44,676 nucleotides of DNA from JAVBTT01 sp031550325. Its GTDB lineage: Bacteria; Bacillota; Clostridia; Oscillospirales; UBA929. The stretch covers positions 1 through 44,676 of the forward strand of contig JAVBOR010000049.1 of the NCBI GenBank assembly GCA_031550325.1, in the 5' to 3' direction. Both the position numbers and the translations under genes were made by a program. Positions 42,019 through 44,676 of this stretch are shown piece by piece (within the stretch, counting starts at the first letter, position 1; the number at the start of each line of letters is the position of its first letter). The notes below the pieces were generated by a model, which saw only the letters and a list, made by a program, of their open reading frames with translations, had not been told where the DNA came from and did no database searches.

Positions 42019-42047
42019 ATTATACCATGGGTTTCCATGAAATTCAA
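42019..42047 (-). promoter_or_regulatory. Promoter of the icd-rex operon
   Basis: TTGAAT (42042-42047), 17 bp, TATAAT (42019-42024) on the minus strand. The spacer contains CATGGgtttCCATG (42026-42039), a small inverted repeat between the two boxes that could be an operator. The leader is about 65 nt. Confidence 0.75.
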
Positions 42048-42143
42048 CTGTTTCACGCACAATCCCCGGCCTTTTGCCCAAGCGGAAACGACCGCGCCGG
42101 GGAGGGCGTCCGCGCCTGTGCCGAGGCTGACAAAATTTTTGGG

Positions 42144-42172
42144 TTGTCGGCGCGGCGCATAAATGCTATACT
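42144..42172 (+). promoter_or_regulatory. Promoter of the DRTGG-ATPase-hydrogenase-like operon
   Basis: TTGTCG (42144-42149), 17 bp, TATACT (42167-42172) with a TGn extension, about 60 nt before the first start codon. Confidence 0.65.
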
Positions 42173-42234
42173 GAGCGGGCAGGGCAGGGCAGCGCCATCC
42201 CTCATCAACATCGTGTTTAAGGAGCGAACATAAT

Positions 42235-42582
42235 ATGACCATTGGTCAAATCCGGGATTTGCTGGACGCCCAGGTTCTGTCCGGCGAGAATATGCTGGCA
42301 GTCGACGTCCATTCCGCCTGCGGCGCGGACTTAATGAGCGACGTGCTGGCCTTTGTCAAGGATCAGTCGGTGCTGCTCACGGGGCTTGTCAATCCTCAAG
42401 TGGTGCGTACCGCCGAAATGATGGACATGAAGTGCATCGTGTTTGTCCGCGGCAAGGCGCCAGACGACGCGGTGCTTTCGCTGGCGGACGCCAGCGGCAT
42501 TGCCGTGCTGAGCACGGCGCTTCGCATGTATGGCGCCTGCGGGCGGCTGTACGCCGGCGGTCTGAGAGGGCCGAGCTGCTGA
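42235..42582 (+). CDS. DRTGG-domain protein (second copy)
   Basis: The 115-residue protein is a single DRTGG-type domain with VHSACGADLMSDVLAFVKDQSVLLTGLVNPQVVRTAEMMDMKCIVFVRGKAP as its core and a GIAVLSTALRMYGACGRLY C-terminal helix. It is a paralogue of the protein encoded at 23489. ATG 42235 follows TTAAGGAG. The stop overlaps the ATPase start by one base (TGATG), which argues that the proteins work together. A ligand-binding or partner-docking role is inferred. Confidence 0.75.
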   Translation: MTIGQIRDLLDAQVLSGENMLAVDVHSACGADLMSDVLAFVKDQSVLLTGLVNPQVVRTAEMMDMKCIVFVRGKAPDDAVLSLADASGIAVLSTALRMYGACGRLYAGGLRGPSC

Positions 42583-43013
42583 TGGAGCCTGTTGTGCTGA
42601 GCTATACCATTGACGGGGACAACTTCACCGCGGCTGGCACGGCCTCCAGCGAAATGAAGCGTGTACTCCGCAGTCTCGGCGTTGACGCCGAGGCGATCAG
42701 GCGCGCTGCCATTTGCATGTACGAGGGCGAAATCAACATGGTCATTCACGCGGACGGCGGCAAGGCAGACGTCGTGTTTGACGGGCAGGGCATCCGCATT
42801 GTGCTCCAGGACAACGGCCCGGGCATCGCCGACATTTCCCACGCCATGCAGGAGGGCTACTCCACGGCCTCGGCTTTGGTGCGCGACCTTGGGTTTGGAG
42901 CCGGAATGGGGCTGCCGAACATGAGAAAATATTCCAATGAATTTGAGCTCTCTTCGGCGCCCGGCGCGGGAACCACCGTGACCATGCTGATCAGACTCGA
43001 CGATAAGGGCTGA
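42582..43013 (+). CDS. RsbW/SpoIIAB-like GHKL ATPase
   Basis: The 143-residue single-domain ATPase resembles anti-sigma-factor serine kinases. Residues 1-45 precede an N-box-like CMYEGEINMVIHADGG; LQDNGPGIADI is the G1 box, FGAGMGLPNMRKYSNEFELSS the G2 region and GTTVTMLIRL the last strand. There is no HisKA domain. The start at 42582 overlaps the DRTGG stop, although the frame is open further upstream. It ends 7 bp before the hydrogenase-like gene. It could phosphorylate a serine of a partner or sense ATP; no anti-anti-sigma STAS gene is present. Confidence 0.82.
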   Translation: MEPVVLSYTIDGDNFTAAGTASSEMKRVLRSLGVDAEAIRRAAICMYEGEINMVIHADGGKADVVFDGQGIRIVLQDNGPGIADISHAMQEGYSTASALVRDLGFGAGMGLPNMRKYSNEFELSSAPGAGTTVTMLIRLDDKG

Positions 43014-43020
43014 TGGTTTC

Positions 43021-44298
43021 ATGCAACACAGCGTTACGCTTGACAAACTCAAGTGCCGCGGCTGCACGACGTGCATTAAGCACTGTCCCACCGAGGCCAT
43101 CCGTGTGCGCAACGGGAAAGCCACGATCATCAAAGAGCGCTGTATCGATTGCGGCGAATGCATTCGGGTTTGCCCGCACCACGCCAAGCGTGCGGTCTGC
43201 GACACGCTGGACAGGCTGAAGGACTTCGCCTACACGGTCGCTCTGCCCGCCCCGAGCCTTTATGGCCAGTTTCACAACCTGTTTGACATTAACATTGTGC
43301 TTCAGGCCCTTTTGGATATTGGGTTCGACCATGTATACGAGGTGGCGCGCGCCGCCGAAATGATTTCGGATTTGTCCCGGAAAAACGCGCTTGAGACCAT
43401 GCCCAGGCCGATCATTTCCTCGGCCTGCCCGGCTTGCGTGCGGCTCATTTGCGGGCATTTCCCCAAGCTCATCGCGCATATTTCCCCGTTTATCGCGCCG
43501 GTCGAGCTGGCCGCTGTGCGAGCCCGCGCCGAGGCGGTCTCCAAAACAGGCCTCGCGCCTGAGGAGATCGGCGTTTTTTTCATCACGCCCTGTCCGGCCA
43601 AAATGACCGCCGCGCACAACCCGATTGGCCTGCCCGCGCCGGTGATGGACGGCGCGTTTTCGATGACCGAGATTTATCTGATGCTGCTGCCTGCCATGAA
43701 AGAGGTGGCCGATCCGCCTGTGCGCGCCTCATCGGGCATCATGGGCATCGGCTGGGCAGCCTCGGGCGGGGAAAGCGCCTCGCTGCTGGGCGAGCGGTAT
43801 ATGGCAGTCGACGGCATCCAAAACGTCATGGCCGCCCTTGAGGGCATTGAGGACGGGAAGTTCCAGGAGTTTGACTTCGTGGAGCTCGGGGCGTGCACAC
43901 AGGGCTGCCTTGGCGGCTGTCTGACCGTTGAAAATCCTTTTGCGGCCAAGAACCGCGTCAAGATGCTCATGAAGAGGCTGCCCGTTTCGCTCAACCTGTA
44001 CGAGACTCCCGCTCAGGATGAGACCACCACGCGCGTACAGCCGCTGATACATACCCCCATCTGGCAGCTCGACGACGATCTGTCCCTGGCGATGGAAAAG
44101 TATCAGCGCATCGAGGCGCTAAAGGCGCGACTTCCCGGCCTAGACTGCTCCTCCTGTGGCGCGCCGAGCTGTCAGGCGCTGGCCGAGGACATTGTTCTGG
44201 GGTTTGGCAAAGAAGAGGACTGCATCTTTTACATGCGTGAAAAGATGACGGATGATAACTTCCTCCCGCCTCCCTTCCGCAAATCGGAATCAGAGTAA
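43021..44298 (+). CDS. Sensory-type [FeFe]-hydrogenase-like iron-sulfur protein
   Basis: The 425-residue protein begins with two ferredoxin clusters (Cys12, 15, 18, 22 and Cys41, 44, 47, 51). An H-cluster-domain homologue follows with L1 SSACPAC (133-139), L2 TPCPAK (Cys191) and L3 ACTQGCLGGC (Cys292, Cys296). A C-terminal FeS domain has Cys376, 379, 384 and 401. The four cysteines that hold the [4Fe-4S] part of an H-cluster are kept (136, 191, 292, 296), but the proton-relay cysteine of catalytic enzymes is Ala135. This pattern fits sensory-class hydrogenases (HydS-like) better than H2-producing ones. The coupled ATPase and DRTGG genes support a regulatory role. The ribosome site is weak. 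Confidence 0.82.
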   Translation: MQHSVTLDKLKCRGCTTCIKHCPTEAIRVRNGKATIIKERCIDCGECIRVCPHHAKRAVCDTLDRLKDFAYTVALPAPSLYGQFHNLFDINIVLQALLDIGFDHVYEVARAAEMISDLSRKNALETMPRPIISSACPACVRLICGHFPKLIAHISPFIAPVELAAVRARAEAVSKTGLAPEEIGVFFITPCPAKMTAAHNPIGLPAPVMDGAFSMTEIYLMLLPAMKEVADPPVRASSGIMGIGWAASGGESASLLGERYMAVDGIQNVMAALEGIEDGKFQEFDFVELGACTQGCLGGCLTVENPFAAKNRVKMLMKRLPVSLNLYETPAQDETTTRVQPLIHTPIWQLDDDLSLAMEKYQRIEALKARLPGLDCSSCGAPSCQALAEDIVLGFGKEEDCIFYMREKMTDDNFLPPPFRKSESE

Positions 44299-44365
44299 AA
44301 CTTTGCTGCCGCCAACTCGCCGCTATGCTGCTTCGGGCCGAAAAGGGCTTTGTGATCAGCCTCTA

Positions 44366-44421
44366 AAAAAGCCGCTTTCCCACAACGAGCGCCGTGCGCC
44401 TGGCAGTGGGGAGCGGCTTTA
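44366..44421. terminator. Bidirectional terminator
   Basis: AAAGCCGCTTTCCCAC (44368-44383) pairs with GTGGGGAGCGGCTTT (44406-44420) with minor mismatches and an inner GCGC/GCGC hairpin. On the minus strand the stem runs into TTTTTT, so it should stop the gene ending at 44483; on the plus strand TTTAATT follows and may stop the hydrogenase-like transcript. Confidence 0.75.
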
Positions 44422-44482
44422 ATTGGTATGTATCAATCAGCCGGGACGTCCATAAAGAGGGGAGTCCCAAAGGTTCACGCGT

Positions 44483-44676
44483 TTACAGCGGCAGACCTTC
44501 ATCAAGGGGCAGACCTTCATCAAGCGGCAGACCTTCATCAAGGGGAAGACCTTCATCAAGCGGCAGACCTTCATCAAGGGGAAGACCTTCATCAAGGGGC
44601 AGACCTTCATCAAGGGGCAGACCTTCATCAAGGGGCAGACCTTCATCAAGGGGCAGACCTTCATCAAGGGGCAGAC
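44483..44676 (-). CDS. 3' end of a protein with LDEGLP hexapeptide repeats (partial)
   Basis: Read on the minus strand, the last 64 codons in the window encode ten and a partial LDEGLP repeats, ending in LPL and TAA at 44483-44485. The gene starts outside the window. All base differences among the repeat units are third-position changes in this frame (CCG/CCC for Pro, CTG/CTT for Leu), whereas they change amino acids in the other open frames, so this frame is the translated one. The tail is acidic and low-complexity; the function cannot be told from it. It is followed by a strong terminator. Confidence 0.65.
   Translation of the reverse strand, partial: LPLDEGLPLDEGLPLDEGLPLDEGLPLDEGLPLDEGLPLDEGLPLDEGLPLDEGLPLDEGLPL
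44489..44676. repeat. 18-bp tandem repeat
   Basis: Ten full copies and a partial copy of the unit GGGCAGACCTTCATCAAG run to the window edge. Variants are CGG for GGG and AAG for CAG in the first six bases. The array continues beyond the window. Confidence 0.95.

Noticed and set aside
44437..44667. Open frame with MKVCPL repeats on the minus strand
   Set aside because: Repeat-unit differences change amino acids in this frame but are silent in the overlapping LDEGLP frame, so it is a shadow of that gene.

Overview
The window is a stretch of a GC-rich, anaerobic, spore-forming Clostridia-type (Firmicutes) chromosome. The evidence is a trimeric NADH-linked [FeFe] hydrogenase operon with its ATP-binding accessory gene, a Rex redox repressor, RNase J, a SpoIIQ-like M23 protein preceded by a sigma-F-like promoter, S-layer-homology (SLH) proteins, a VanW protein and AGGAGG-type ribosome binding sites. 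I cannot place it to genus from the sequence alone. I saw no rRNA, tRNA, CRISPR array, transposase or integrase.

Layout. 1-2.9 kb: palindrome array, then a 6-phosphogluconate dehydrogenase / PfkB sugar-acid kinase operon (minus). 3.3-7.0 kb: hybrid histidine kinase and an orphan EutH-like ethanolamine transporter (plus). 7.0-9.1 kb: glycerol kinase and an Imm-5-like helical protein (minus). 9.4-11.2 kb: DUF4867 protein coupled to an Ldh2-type oxidoreductase (plus). 11.5-16.2 kb: a giant SLH surface protein. 16.3-17.2 kb: DUF4846 lipoprotein. 17.6-22.7 kb: hndA, ATPase, hndB, hndC, hndD, read on the minus strand from one strong promoter carrying a Rex-like operator. 22.8-25.8 kb: RNase J, DRTGG protein and PHP protein (minus). 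25.8-29.3 kb: divergent nucleotidyltransferase/phosphomutase fusion and mannose-6-phosphate isomerase. 29.5-32.4 kb: divergent VanW and SpoIIQ-like envelope genes. 32.5-36.4 kb: glutamate dehydrogenase, ABC exporter and a cupin. 37.1-37.9 kb: an AT-rich AAC(3)-family gene between two palindrome arrays. 38.4-41.9 kb: isocitrate-dehydrogenase-family gene, rex, an SLH-type exported protein and a lipoprotein (minus). 42.2-44.3 kb: DRTGG protein, RsbW-like ATPase and a sensory-type [FeFe]-hydrogenase-like protein (plus). 44.5-44.7 kb: the 3' end of a minus-strand gene coding for LDEGLP hexapeptide repeats.

How it fits together. The hydrogenase operon, rex with its matching operator, the DRTGG/ATPase/hydrogenase-like trio and the DRTGG/PHP pair look like one redox and H2 physiology network split over several sites of the window. 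The rest is central carbon and nitrogen metabolism and cell-envelope biogenesis.

The most unusual feature is a family of modular palindromic repeats in at least six intergenic arrays (1-241, 17281-17561, 29181-29481, 33911-34107, 36451-37089, 38127-38419), with remnants elsewhere. The arrays are mosaics of short perfect hairpins with recurring stems. They also carry a conserved core of about 40 nt held in the loop of a longer hairpin whose arm sequence differs from copy to copy while staying self-complementary. One copy has supplied the last roughly 26 codons and the stop codon of manA, and two arrays bracket the probably acquired AAC(3)-family gene.
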